Assembly (NCBI GenBank): GCA_026745465.1
Contig: JACYXH010000772.1
Span: 7,928,616-7,992,615 of the forward strand
Length of the DNA: 64,000 bases
Source: Lota lota
Lineage: Eukaryota > Chordata > Actinopteri > Gadiformes > Lotidae
Reading direction: 5' to 3'
Both the position numbers and the translations under genes were made by a program. Below the pieces are notes generated by a model. It did not search any database. It was not told where the DNA came from and was given only the letters and a program-made list of their open reading frames with translations. Positions 27,900 through 38,632 of this stretch are shown here, piece after piece (position 1 is the first letter of the stretch; the number at the start of each line of letters is the position of its first letter).

Positions 27900-29390
27900 A
27901 CACACACACACACAAGCACAAACAAACACAGACCCCCGTGGAGGCTAATGATCGAGACGCTCCGAAAATAAAACCAACCTACTATTTATAGTGACAGCCG
28001 GAAGCCAAAGAGAAACTGCATGTTTTTTTTTTAGAGCAACAGAATAGCATTAAATAGAATTGTCCAACCGTTGCTGGCTGTTTTGGCCCTTCATCTCTGC
28101 TGTGACGCTCGAAGAGATCATGGGAAACACATTTGATATCAATGAGACCTTTCCTCTGGATGAAGACCCACATTTGCCTTTCAGTATTTGCCATTAAGGA
28201 GAAGATAGGGGTTGTGGCTCTTGCTCTATGTCAACAGGTAGACTGCAGTCATTGGGATTTGTAGTGACTCAAATTTTGATTGTGCTTTTCTCTCACTGTT
28301 AGGTCGCTTTAGATACAGACCCTAACCCTTAATGACTAAATATAAATATTAGTTAACCATGAGAGAGCCATCAGATAGGAGGAGAACTTGAAGCTGAACT
28401 ACATTTAGTGTTAAAACAGTGATGATTAGGAGTTTAATGTCAGGACCTTGAGATGATGAATCTGTTTCTCTCTGCTCCGGTTAAAGTGCTTATGATGAAA
28501 TAATACTGTGATAAATCAAAGCAGTCGATCACAAACACGCTCATTAGTCACGGTAGGGCAATCATTTATAAGAAGCAATATGTAGGCCTATTGGTATTTA
28601 ATTCGTTTCATACCGCTGTTGTTAAGACACCAATCTGACCTAAGTGTATTTAATATTAAATATTTGAGGGGGGTTTATTTTGATGAGATTCAAGTTTTTG
28701 TTTGATGTGATATTAGTGGGTGGAGGACCATAACCCCACACCTTAACTCATCAATCCCGACCCGGCCCTTAACTAACCACAACACTTAACCCTGAAAACC
28801 TGACCCCCTTACACCTAACTCTTGTTACAACCCTAAATCGAACCCTTAACTCTGAACCCTATCTACCCTAAACCTAAAGTAACACTATCCACTAAACCTA
28901 AACCCTTACACTTACACAACCCTGAACCCTCACCCTCTGTCACCCTTTCCCACACTCAAAGACAACTATCTCCTTGGTAAATTCACCTTTCTGAATCAAC
29001 AGCTTGTCAACTATTATACATCCATGGTCATAGCTCAGTGTGATATTAACATGCATACTACAGATCATAATGTCAGATGATATATGATTGGGCCAGGCGG
29101 CTTTATAAATCGCGTTTACTGTGATGGTCACGTGACAACAGCAGCCAATGAACACCGCGTTCAGCAGCGGTGGCGCTGTCCTCAAATAGGCAGAGAGAGG
29201 ATCCTGAATTGTAGCGTTACCCCGGTCTAATTCCGGTCTCTTACGTCCTAAGAGTTGGGTACGCCAGTTAACACACTTCGGAGCGAGAATAATAAGAACA
29301 TGACAATAATATCAAGAACAGCGACAAAGTGAATAAATATGAGATTTCTACGAAAGAATTGACAAATCAATACACGAAATATATAACGGC
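27321..29390. other. intergenic DNA with scattered repeats
   Basis: No gene is seen. It contains a SINE-type tail at 27598-27640 (TCGCTTTGGATAAAAGCGTC), a run of 20 C at 27741-27760, a CA tract at 27866-27914 with one interruption, and a degraded SINE-like segment near 28230-28345. Confidence 0.6.
28725..28940 (+). repeat. degenerate CCCTAA-like low-complexity tract
   Basis: About 210 bp dominated by ACCCT, CCTAA and CTTAAC words without a fixed period. It resembles a decayed telomere-like or A/C-rich satellite. A shorter similar patch is at 45190-45240. Confidence 0.45.
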
Positions 29391-29399
29391 TATCCCTCT

Positions 29400-29770
29400 A
29401 CCGGAAGTCTCTCCCTCTCTCTCGCCTCTCAAGCCATGTCACTGCATGTCCCGCCCTCTCTCTCGCCAATAACGATCATTTGGAGCATCCCGTTCCAGGC
29501 GTTCCGCTCTGAGACGAGAACGCCTGGAAACGAGGTTAGTCCTCAAACTACGGATTCATCGGTACAACGTAACCTTAACGGGAAATTACAATTTAGCTTC
29601 TACCGGCTTCCCATCTTGCGACTACAGTGCTGTTGACGTGAACGACTCAGGCGTGCGGTGCGCGCCGCTCGGGTGCATCTACGGGAACAAGTTGAGCCGA
29701 ACAACCCGAACCGAGTAGACTACACATCATCTGCACCATGCACGGTAGGACTAGGACACCTGACCGGTCG
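29400..29770 (+). promoter_or_regulatory. CpG-rich patch, possible trmt9b promoter and first exon
   Basis: The sequence is clearly richer in CpG than its surroundings, especially at 29630-29710 (GCGTGCGGTGCGCGCCGCTC). It ends in a donor-like ATGCACG|GTAGGA near 29745. It is upstream of trmt9b on the same strand and may be its promoter with a non-coding exon. It could equally serve an unannotated transcript. Confidence 0.3.
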
Positions 29771-30443
29771 TCAGAAAACGGGGTATTTAGAGAAGATGGT
29801 GCTTCCTTAAACATGTGTTTTAGTTTAAATAATTTGGCTTGTAACGCTTCGGTCTTTCACCCTCAAGGCACCGGATAAACTTTGACTAGGCTGGTACGGC
29901 TGTGTAATGATGTGTCCTGTCATGGTATGGGTCTGTTGTTACCAACGACCAGTGGGAATTTTTAATTTTCGGATCAGGTGTGAGGAACACGCCGCCGTTT
30001 ACACGACAAACCGGTTCAACGGTTGTCCGTTGGGACCGGTTGAGTCTAGACCCAGTGGCTGGTTCAGACGTTGTAATTCGGGTCGTTAATATTTAAATGT
30101 ATAAATGTTTCTTTTAATTGTAGACGACCTACACTTTTAACTTGATTATATCTGCTATCTACTACTACCTGACGGCCATGACCCTAACCGACCGCCACGC
30201 CGGATGGCAGTTCTTCTACACTAAAAGCCGGTCCGAATGTGCCGGTAGAAGTATCCAAGGTGTTGGACTTCAGGGATCAGATGTTGGTTTCTGCAGAACT
30301 GTAGTTTGAGTACGGTATCAACAGCGTTACAGAAGGGCTGTTTCTAGAAATAGATTCCACAGATGAGATGTTTGATGCTCCACAGGGACACACTGGTGCC
30401 ATGGAGAGGACAAGATGGAGTTTATTTTTTAACTTTGGTGGAG

Positions 30444-30552
<109 letters not shown>

Positions 30553-30839
30553 AAGACTGCAGCTGGAATCAAGACTAGAATTATAATGTCCTCGAGTCTA
30601 GAGATGAGTAGTGTGTGTGTGGGAGGGAGATATTGTGTGAATGTATCCTTTCATGTGAGAGAGAGAGTGGCGCGTGTGTTAGAGTGTATCATAAGTGTGT
30701 CTTTCCTCTGTCGTGTGAGCGTGTGTATTCCGTATGTGTGGGAGTGTGTATGAGAGTGTTTGTTTTCTCGCCTGTATGTGTGACTGTGTGTGCATGTTGG
30801 TGTGGAGAGAGTATGTGTGACTGTGTGTGTGTGGTATGA

Positions 30840-32080
30840 TAACTATTGTCCCAGTTATCATGAATGATGAATGAAAAGGGTGGGTTGTATTGCTGTGATA
30901 AATATAAACACGCCCCCATGAAGGTCACATCATCTGCTCCATTCCATTGATTAAACTCTGTTTTGTCAGACGCCGCGAGTGTCTGTGACCGTTCTGGTTA
31001 CGTAAGGACCATGGGACTGAAGTCTTCAATATTTTGTTTTCATATTTTCTTCGACACCGCTGAACATGCAGCACTTGGGGGATGGAATTGATTGTTCTAT
31101 GATATCATGAGAGAGTCAGAGGGAAGATCGAAGGAATGATTTGTCCCAGCACGACATTTGAGCTTGTACATGGTGTGCATGAAGATGATGATGGTGATGA
31201 TGATGAAGAAGATAAAAAGCAAAGATAGACCATCGTGATTGTCTGCAGACGGTCTATGAATCACAATTACGTTAGCTCAAGAATCTTTGGCGTAAAACCA
31301 GGTTCTCTCTTTCTAAAACAATAAGCCATTTTCCGTTCCAAACTTTGAACTGCTATCGGAGTTCATTGCTTTCTAGGACTTTGTAGGCTGGTTCAACTAT
31401 TGTATTTAAGTCAGGAAGGGAGGTGGTAGTGAGGTTTGTGAAGCGCAACATCCTGTCAACGTGCGAGCGAGACCAATATCCACCACGACACCGCCATAAA
31501 TACACGCTGTCGCGGTTACACACCTCATGTGGCGAACAGAGATGATTTGGAATTATTTGTTCAGTTTGTGAGAGCGGGAGGAGAGGAGGGAGGGAGGGAA
31601 ATGGACAGTCCGAGCTGGATGAGGGAAGATTGATGGTTTGAAACCACCTTCACCATTTGCTGCTCGGGGGATGGAGCGTCTCGGCTAGTGTTTCCTGTTG
31701 ATTTTGTTTGACCTTTAATCCCCCTACCAGTTCCCATCGATGTGTTAATAGACTTTGATATAAATTGATTCATTTTTAGAAGTGACAATCCTCTGACCTC
31801 ATGTCCTTCCTTCTAAGACTGGAGAACAGTTTAATTACATCTCGAAACCTGTGGTTGTGACCTCGTCACAATCCGATAGTTGCATTTCACCTTGTCTTTA
31901 CTGAATGATTTGGGTGATCAATACATTTAATACACACGCGTGACTGAAGGACATTTTTCAATAGATAAACTAAGCTAGAAATCGACAGTCTCGGCCTATT
32001 ATTCCCAAAGGAAAAGTTTTTTGTCATCTTGAAGGAGTTTCAGTCACAAATGGTGACTAGAAACTGTTTTCCTATAAATA
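30840..32080. other. intergenic DNA, no gene seen
   Basis: Only short simple-sequence patches are seen (GATGAT repeats near 31180-31215, GGGAGGGA near 31580). No splice-bounded coding exon was recognised. Confidence 0.5.
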
Positions 32081-32084
32081 GCCA

Positions 32085-33545
32085 CACAGTTAAGTTTACG
32101 CTGTTCGGCCTTCTCAACAAGAGGAAGAGGGCCTTCAAGACCAGAACCAGGTGGAGCTGAGGAGAGAAGGAACTCAAGCTCCGCTTGCGAGATGCATAGG
32201 AGTGCTAGACGAGGAAGGTGGAGAAAACGTTCCAGGAGAACAACATGAGGGAGGTCTGGGATGGTATGAAGACCTTTATGGACTGCAAGCAGAGCAATGG
32301 CAGTGCAACATGTGGAGAGAGCGAACAAGTTCAACATTTTCTATAACAGGTTTGACTGCCCTGTTCCAGCTTTACCAACTACTGGCTGTCCAGCCACACC
32401 TCCCCCCTCCCTGGCTCCTGATGCTACAACTACTGCCTATCCAGTCGTCAACCCCTCACCTCCCTCTGTAGCTGCTCATTCCCCCCTCCCCCAGGCTACC
32501 AGCACAGACAACGCAGCCCCTTCTCCCCCCTTTCGCATATCAGCAAAGCGAATCAGGTCAGCGGCCCTCCTGCAGCCCCCTCCCATACATCATCACTGCA
32601 GATCATGTCAGAGGAGAGCTGAGGAGACTTCGCCCCAAGAAAGCAGCCAGCCATGACAAGGTGCGTCCAAGACTGGGGAGGGTCCCCACAATGTGGAAAT
32701 ACATCATGCCTCATCCCTTTGCCTAAGAAATAGCGCCCCAGTGTGCTCAATGACAGGCCGGTCGCATTAACATCACATATAGTGAAGACCCTTGAGTGGC
32801 TGCTCCAACTGCAGTTTAATTTATCCAAGACCAAGGAGATGATGGTGGACTTTCGTAGGTCTGGGCCACTCCCGCAACAGGTCTCCATTGAGGGGGTTGT
32901 TGAGGAGGGGGTCAGGACCTTTTAAGTATCTTGTGCTGTAGCTGGATGACAAACCTGGTCAGGGAATAGACATTATTTTCATAGACATTCTATACAGGAA
33001 TTTGAGGAGCCGGCTCTATTTTCTGAGGAGGCTGGGGTTCAGCAGCATTAAACTGATATTTATTTGTGTGTTAAAAGCTCTATCTTCCAACACCATCTCT
33101 GACGGAGGGTTTGGTTCAGTAACATGGGTCTCCCAGTCCCTCCGTTCTACAGTAAACAGAAATAAATTCCCAGATGATCCCCCCACTACACACCACCATA
33201 AGGAAGCAGAGGAGTACGTTCAGTGGCCGGTTGCTGGAACAGAGCTACTTAACAGACTGACTCAGGAGATTCTTTGTTCCCAGAGCCACAAGCCTCTTCA
33301 ACTCTTCCCAAGGGAGGTGGGGGGAAGTTTGAGCACTGGGCCTGATACTCTGATCTCTTTCTGCTTTATTTTCACTGGCTATATTAGCCCTGCTTACTGT
33401 CATTGCACATACTTTTTTGCATTGTGGATTATTTATTTATCTACTGCATTGCCAATCTCCATAATATGGTTAATGGTGTGTTATATTGAGCTACCCGCTG
33501 CTTAAATCTCCTTCAGGATTAATAAAGTAATGGTACCCGGTACAT
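32085..33545 (+). mobile_element. 5'-truncated L2/CR1-type LINE
   Basis: In shifting plus-strand frames the translation gives a linker region (KRAFKTRN, KELKLRLRDA, QENNMREVWDGMK) and a Pro-rich stretch ending near 32530. Reverse-transcriptase blocks then follow: LNDRPVALTSHIVKTLE, FNLSKTKEMMVDFRRSGP and a C-terminal RSRLYFLRRLGF. It ends in GGATTAATAAAGTAATGGTA, the usual 3' end of this fish LINE group. Most of the palm domain between LNDRPVALTS and LSKTKEMMVDF is deleted, and further stops and frameshifts are present, so it is inactive. The endonuclease region is absent. Confidence 0.8.
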
Positions 33546-33739
33546 TTCAGTTAGAGAACACACCCATCATGTGTTGTTTGGTGAGTTATAGAAGGTCATG
33601 TGATCACCAGTTTGAGCTGTGGGTGTGTTTTATATAGATCCACCATCAATTGAGAGTTTTTGTTGTAATATCCCACCATGACCTCTGGGTGGCAGCACAA
33701 ACAACTTAAGACTGTCCCATTTTCAGTTGGTGATAATGT

Positions 33740-33758
33740 TGTGTGTGTGTGTGTGTGT

Positions 33759-33808
<50 letters not shown>
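33740..33808 (+). repeat. (GT)n tract directly before an acceptor
   Basis: About 69 bp of GT with one TA interruption runs straight into CTTTCCCCAG, the presumed acceptor of the first coding exon of trmt9b. Confidence 0.9.
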
Positions 33809-33809
<1 letters not shown>

Positions 33810-33914
33810 TTTCCCCAGGGGTATCGGGACGACGATGGACTGACCCCGCCCCCGCCCTGGGTGGGGGCGCTACTGCTTCTGCTACATCGTGAGCGTGTCT
33901 ACGACGCTAGCATT

Positions 33915-36900
33915 ATGGAGGCGGCGGCCAGCGCGTTGGAGAGGGAGCACGTCCACCGTGTTTATGACAAAATCGCGCCCTACTTCAACGACAGCCGCTA
34001 CAAGGCCTGGCCGAAGGTGCGACAGTTCCTGCTGGACCAGCCGCCCGGCAGCCTGGTCGCGGATGTCGGTACGTTTACCTTCGCTCACTACCGTAGCATT
34101 GTAACGGTTTTAATCTAAAATATATTACCGTAATGTCTCTCGATATGTGTTTTGTAAAACATTCATAATGCGCCTTTTTATGAATATTTGCTTGTATTTG
34201 ATCTCCCATCTGAAGTGTCAGTTTTTAGAAAAGTGCTATAGATATTTATTTGCATATTAAATGTAGAATATGACTGATATGTGTTGTGTTTGTGATGTTG
34301 TGTGTGTGTCTGTTGGCAGGCTGTGGAAATGGAAAGTACCTGGGCATCAACAAGCAGGTAGTGATCCTGGGGTGTGACGTCTGTCGCCCCCTGGTGGACT
34401 ACGCCGGTAGTCAGGGACACGAGGTCCAGGTGTGTGATGGGCTGCACCTCCCCTACCGCGATGGGGTCTTCGACGCGGTCCTCTCTATCGCAGGTAATAG
34501 ATTGTGTGTGTTGCCACGACAACGGTGTGGACGACACAGTTCGGGGGATAATTTATGGCTTTGAGATTAATATTATCGTTATTATTAAAGATTAGTCTTT
34601 AATAAAAAAAAATGGCTGGACAGCAAAGCCACGGATATTGACTTTTTTAGCAAACGCTTTAGCCAACAATGACCAGTTACAAGGGCAATGACACTCACTA
34701 CCCTGCACAATATGCCTTGACGTACTTTTTAAATATGTGAAAATGACACGGTTCAATATGTGAACATGACACAATATTTAATTGTTCTGTTGCAGTGCCG
34801 GATAATGGCAACATTAACCTTCACGTTTTAAAATGACTTGTGATGAAACTTATCTATCAGACAAGATGAGAAGAAGCCAACAGACTAGATGAGATGAAGC
34901 AAATAACATTTGCTTCATGGGGTCATGTGTGAATGGGATCAGGGGTCGATATTCTGAAAAATCTGCACCGCCAATTTCCCTGCTCCAGACCTAGTGTCAT
35001 TTCCTGATCATCCGGTATGGCTGTGTTGTTGTTAATGAAAGCAGTAATATTTCCAGGCGATGCACATAAAGGTTTACGTCCATCTGCAATTATCATCTTT
35101 TTCAATTATCCTTATGAATCTGCATTATTTTAACTGCTCTGTGCCCTAGATTAAAGCCATTCCAGTCCTTTTTTACATGTTTTTTTAAATCTTAAAATCC
35201 AATTCAGCCCATAAAAGGCATATTGCAAAAAGGAATTGGCAGACGATCGATTTTTGGCACGACACCGACCCTGCCATGCCATGTGTGAAAGGCCGCAAGG
35301 CGACAATGTTCCAGAGCTTAGTTGCATGTGTGAATCCGTGGTTCCTGTGAAAGGTTATACCAGTAATTTACCGGGAACAATGTCTGAAATAGGCTTCACT
35401 GACCAGGGACAACTTCTGAAAATCGTAAAGTTGTCCCCCCCCCCCCCCCCCCATTAAATTATTTCTAAATTGAAAATATGTAATTAATAGAAGCCAACTC
35501 CACTTTTGAAATAATTCACACATAAAGCCAACACTTTTTAAAGGTTTTGTTTATGTCCCCCCATGTATCCCTCTGTGGTCTGAACTGTTGCATACACATT
35601 GGCGTGTTATACCTCTATGCCTATTTTCAAAGAAAGAATGGTGCTGCATTTGTAGATGTGTGGCTCTGTTAAATAGGTAAATATGTATAGTCATGGCCTA
35701 AAAGTGATTCATTCATATATATTTTAAGCTACTAGCTCTAATGGTAGTGTGTCTGTTACATAATTTGATATACGTTGGTGATATTATTCAAGTCCCCTCC
35801 AGAAAAGATTCTGTTTGTGGTTCCCCCCCCCCCCCCAAGTTGTAATGAGATCTGCGCCCTTGTCACTGACAAGATGAGAGAAAGCAAACAGACAAGATGA
35901 GATGAAGCTAACAGACAAGATTAAGCTAACAGAAATGATGAGGTGAAGCTAACAGACAAGATGAGATGAAGCCCTCGTTGACGCAGTGATGATTCCATCA
36001 ATTCTTGGCTCCTGGCGGCTGAATTCGCTGCCAAAAACACAATTAAGTAACAACGGTTATGGATGAGTCATTGGATTGCCAGATGGCTGCTTTTCAAACT
36101 ACCGATTTGAAAATGCTCATTGTTGGAAGTAGATCTTTGTGACACAAAGCCAAGGTGGCATAGGGTATTGTACTCTTTATTGCAGGAATAAGCCACCGTT
36201 TTTTACCTCTCGTCTGTGATCCGAAAGGGACATGTGGCTATTAAAACTATGATACAGTATGGGGCCATACCATGTCATTGTTCATGCCATGTTCTACTGC
36301 TCCTACAGCAAGGGTGTATTGCTGCTTGGAATGTGGGTGACATCATTTGAAACCTTCCTATAGATAAAACCCCTGACCGGTTGTTATAATTCTTCTATGC
36401 TATGCAGTCATCCACCACCTGTCCACCATGGAGCGTCGCGTGCGGGCCATCAGGGAGATGGCACGCTGCCTCCGGGGCGGCGGGCGCATCATGATCTATG
36501 TCTGGGCGCTGGAGCAGAAGCGCCGCAAGTTCGAGAAGCAGGACATCTTCGTCCCCTGGAACCCAGACCCTCCCCTCGCCCAGGGGCCAATGAGGGGTGG
36601 GGGTCAGAGTGTGGGTGACACGAACACCGGCAGCGATGCCCAGAGGAAGGCGAGGAGCACGTCATCAGTGGCGGAGGTGCGGCAGCAGAAAAACCCCAGG
36701 CTGTGGTTCTTCTCCCGCTCGCTGGACTCAGTCCTCGACTTTGGCAGCCTGTCGGTCTCGCACTCGTCGTCGAGGGAGCTGCGCGTCTCCGTGGCGACAC
36801 CCGGGGTGGGCGTGGTCTCCCGGGGACGGGGCCTCATGAGGCAGGTGTCCAGCTTCTTCTCGCCATCCGCCCTCACTACCAGCTTGGAGGAGGACGTGTT

Positions 36901-37294
36901 CGAGGAGCTGAGTGACCTTCAAGGTGATCAACAAGATGGTGGCAGGAGGGAGACAGCGAGTGATGTCCCATCACCACCAGCAGCAGCGATAGTGTCGGAG
37001 TACGGGTCGCTGCCACTGCCTGACATGGTCCCAGCGAGCAAGGGGGTTGGGGAAGTGGGCGGAGATGAGAGTGGAAGTGGTGAACAGGGGGAAGGGGAGA
37101 GCCCTGAGGAGGAGGAGGAAGGGGGTCTGGCGGTGAGGGGGTCGTCCTGTCTAAGGTACTACCACGTGTTCAGGGAGGGGGAGCTGGCCGAGCTCATAGA
37201 GAAACATGTGGAGGAGCTTCACGTCATCGCCTCCTACTTTGACCACGCCAACTGGTGCGTCGTGGCCGAGAAGATTCAGGTATGGAAAATTTGA
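33915..37294 (+). CDS. trmt9b: tRNA methyltransferase 9B-like SAM enzyme (three coding exons)
   Basis: Coding exons are 33915-34068, 34320-34493 and 36408-37294 (1,215 nt, 404 aa), phases matching. The protein is homologous to TRMT9B (KIAA1456), a relative of yeast Trm9 and the methyltransferase half of ALKBH8. Those enzymes finish wobble-uridine modification; whether TRMT9B itself acts on tRNA is debated. Visible motifs are HVHRVYDKIAPYFNDSRYKAW near the start, the SAM-binding VADVGCGNGKYL at about residue 48, LHLPYRDGVFDAVLSIAVIHH, and REMARCLRGGGRIMIYVWA. A long low-complexity insert, FFSRSLDS and the family C-terminal RYYHVFREGELAELIEKHV and NWCVVAEK follow. Human TRMT9B is 454 aa. The start is the ATG of MEAAASALE, placed as in relatives; the open frame extends upstream into a probable untranslated leader. 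The stop at 37294 comes from read-through of a donor-like CAG|GTATGG, so a further exon is possible. Confidence 0.86.
34858..35975 (+). repeat. split ~24-bp minisatellite flanking an unclassified insertion
   Basis: Units like CAGACAAGATGAGATGAAGC occur at 34858-34906 (two copies) and again at about 35868-35975 (four to five copies). The intervening kilobase lacks them and contains repeated CATGTGTGAA words and poly-C runs at about 35437-35452 and 35823-35836. This looks like a minisatellite interrupted by a non-coding mobile sequence. It is all in intron 2 of trmt9b. Confidence 0.45.
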
Positions 37295-38436
37295 TTTTAA
37301 ACCTGATGTTTCTTTTGTCACATTCATTCTGCCTCAACGTCCAACAGACTAGTTTCCAGTGTCATCAGTTCCACAGCACTCTGAATTCCACACACTTTAG
37401 CCATGCTATGACCTCAGTAATAACAAACCAATCATACTTTTTTCTTTTTTTTTCTTTATTAGCCAGAGTTCTGGCTCATCAAAAAGCACAAAGAACAGCC
37501 CATGGTTAAACTTTTGTTTAAAAGCAGCAACTTCAAAGACTTATAAAAATATGACTAATAGACATTAGTACAAATATGTAATGGCTCCACTCGACTCCGG
37601 CAATCACGACAGAACTTTGGGTTGCCTACGTACGGACTTATTGCAGCTGTATTTATGGTGTGGCATTAAATGGCATTTACTTTTATCGACTTAGAAGCAG
37701 TATCTAAAGTATCCAGTGGGTTTCCTTTCAAAGTGCAACTGTTTTTTTATTATCTTTTTACTGTATAATTATTGCGCAAACAAATTTTATATGGGTGTCT
37801 TTTAAGTATTTCAGAAATAAAACAGACTTTTTATTTTGTTCGAAGGATTTTGTTGTTAGCCAAAGAGGACTTCCTGTGTTTTTAGCTCTTCCATTTGGTC
37901 TTAAAAAGATTTTAGAGATGTTGATTGTAGTAAGAAATTATAATTGCTACTTACACATTTTCTCTGCCTATTCTTAAAAATGCATTTGGGTTGCATGTCT
38001 TGTGAATACATGAATTCAACTTTCTTCATAGGATTTCTAGAACGTTTTTTGTGTTCACCAACCAATCAGTGTATCTTCCGAAACATCTGTGTAACCTGGT
38101 TCCCAAACCATCACCAGTTCTGCTTGATATTGCTGTTGGTGATTTGCGTGTTTGTGATTTGTCCCATGTTGCCTATCTCGACTTAAAACATTGCGACTTA
38201 AAACTAAGCAACTAGCGTGTTTTCGACTGCCCCATTTACTGTGAAAAAACGTTGCATTGCGATGCGAGTGTCCCCGCTTGCCATTGGATGTCAGTCGATG
38301 ACATCACTTAAGAGTGTACTGCTCTGCTGTTCTGATTGGGCCATGGGCAGGAGGCCACGCCCACAGCAGTACAGCCTGCCTGGACCAACTGTGATAGATC
38401 TTAATAGGAAGTGATGTGTGTGTCTGTTTTTCTGTT

Positions 38437-38442
38437 AATAAA
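38437..38442 (+). terminator. candidate trmt9b poly(A) signal
   Basis: AATAAA followed by a GTGTGT-rich element lies 1.1 kb after the trmt9b stop codon. An earlier AATAAA near 37815 is an alternative. Confidence 0.45.
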
Positions 38443-38470
38443 GTGTGTCCAGTGTTTTAATGATTTTGTT

Positions 38471-38476
38471 TTTATT
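38471..38476 (-). terminator. candidate hdac12 poly(A) signal
   Basis: TTTATT on the plus strand reads AATAAA on the minus strand, about 160 bp after the predicted end of the deacetylase frame. Confidence 0.45.
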
Positions 38477-38632
38477 TCCTCCAAAGCCCTCAGAATACAA
38501 AACGGACTTACACATACGCACATAACTTGGACACACCTTCGGGACTCCCCTTCACATTCCACATTCTTTCCAAACCTACAACGGAAAACATTGCAGTTCA
38601 TACCTCGACTGATTGATAAAAATGATATCATT

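Noticed and set aside
28725-28940. Possible interstitial telomere array
   Set aside because: Words like CCCTAA occur but without a 6-bp period; better described as low-complexity sequence.
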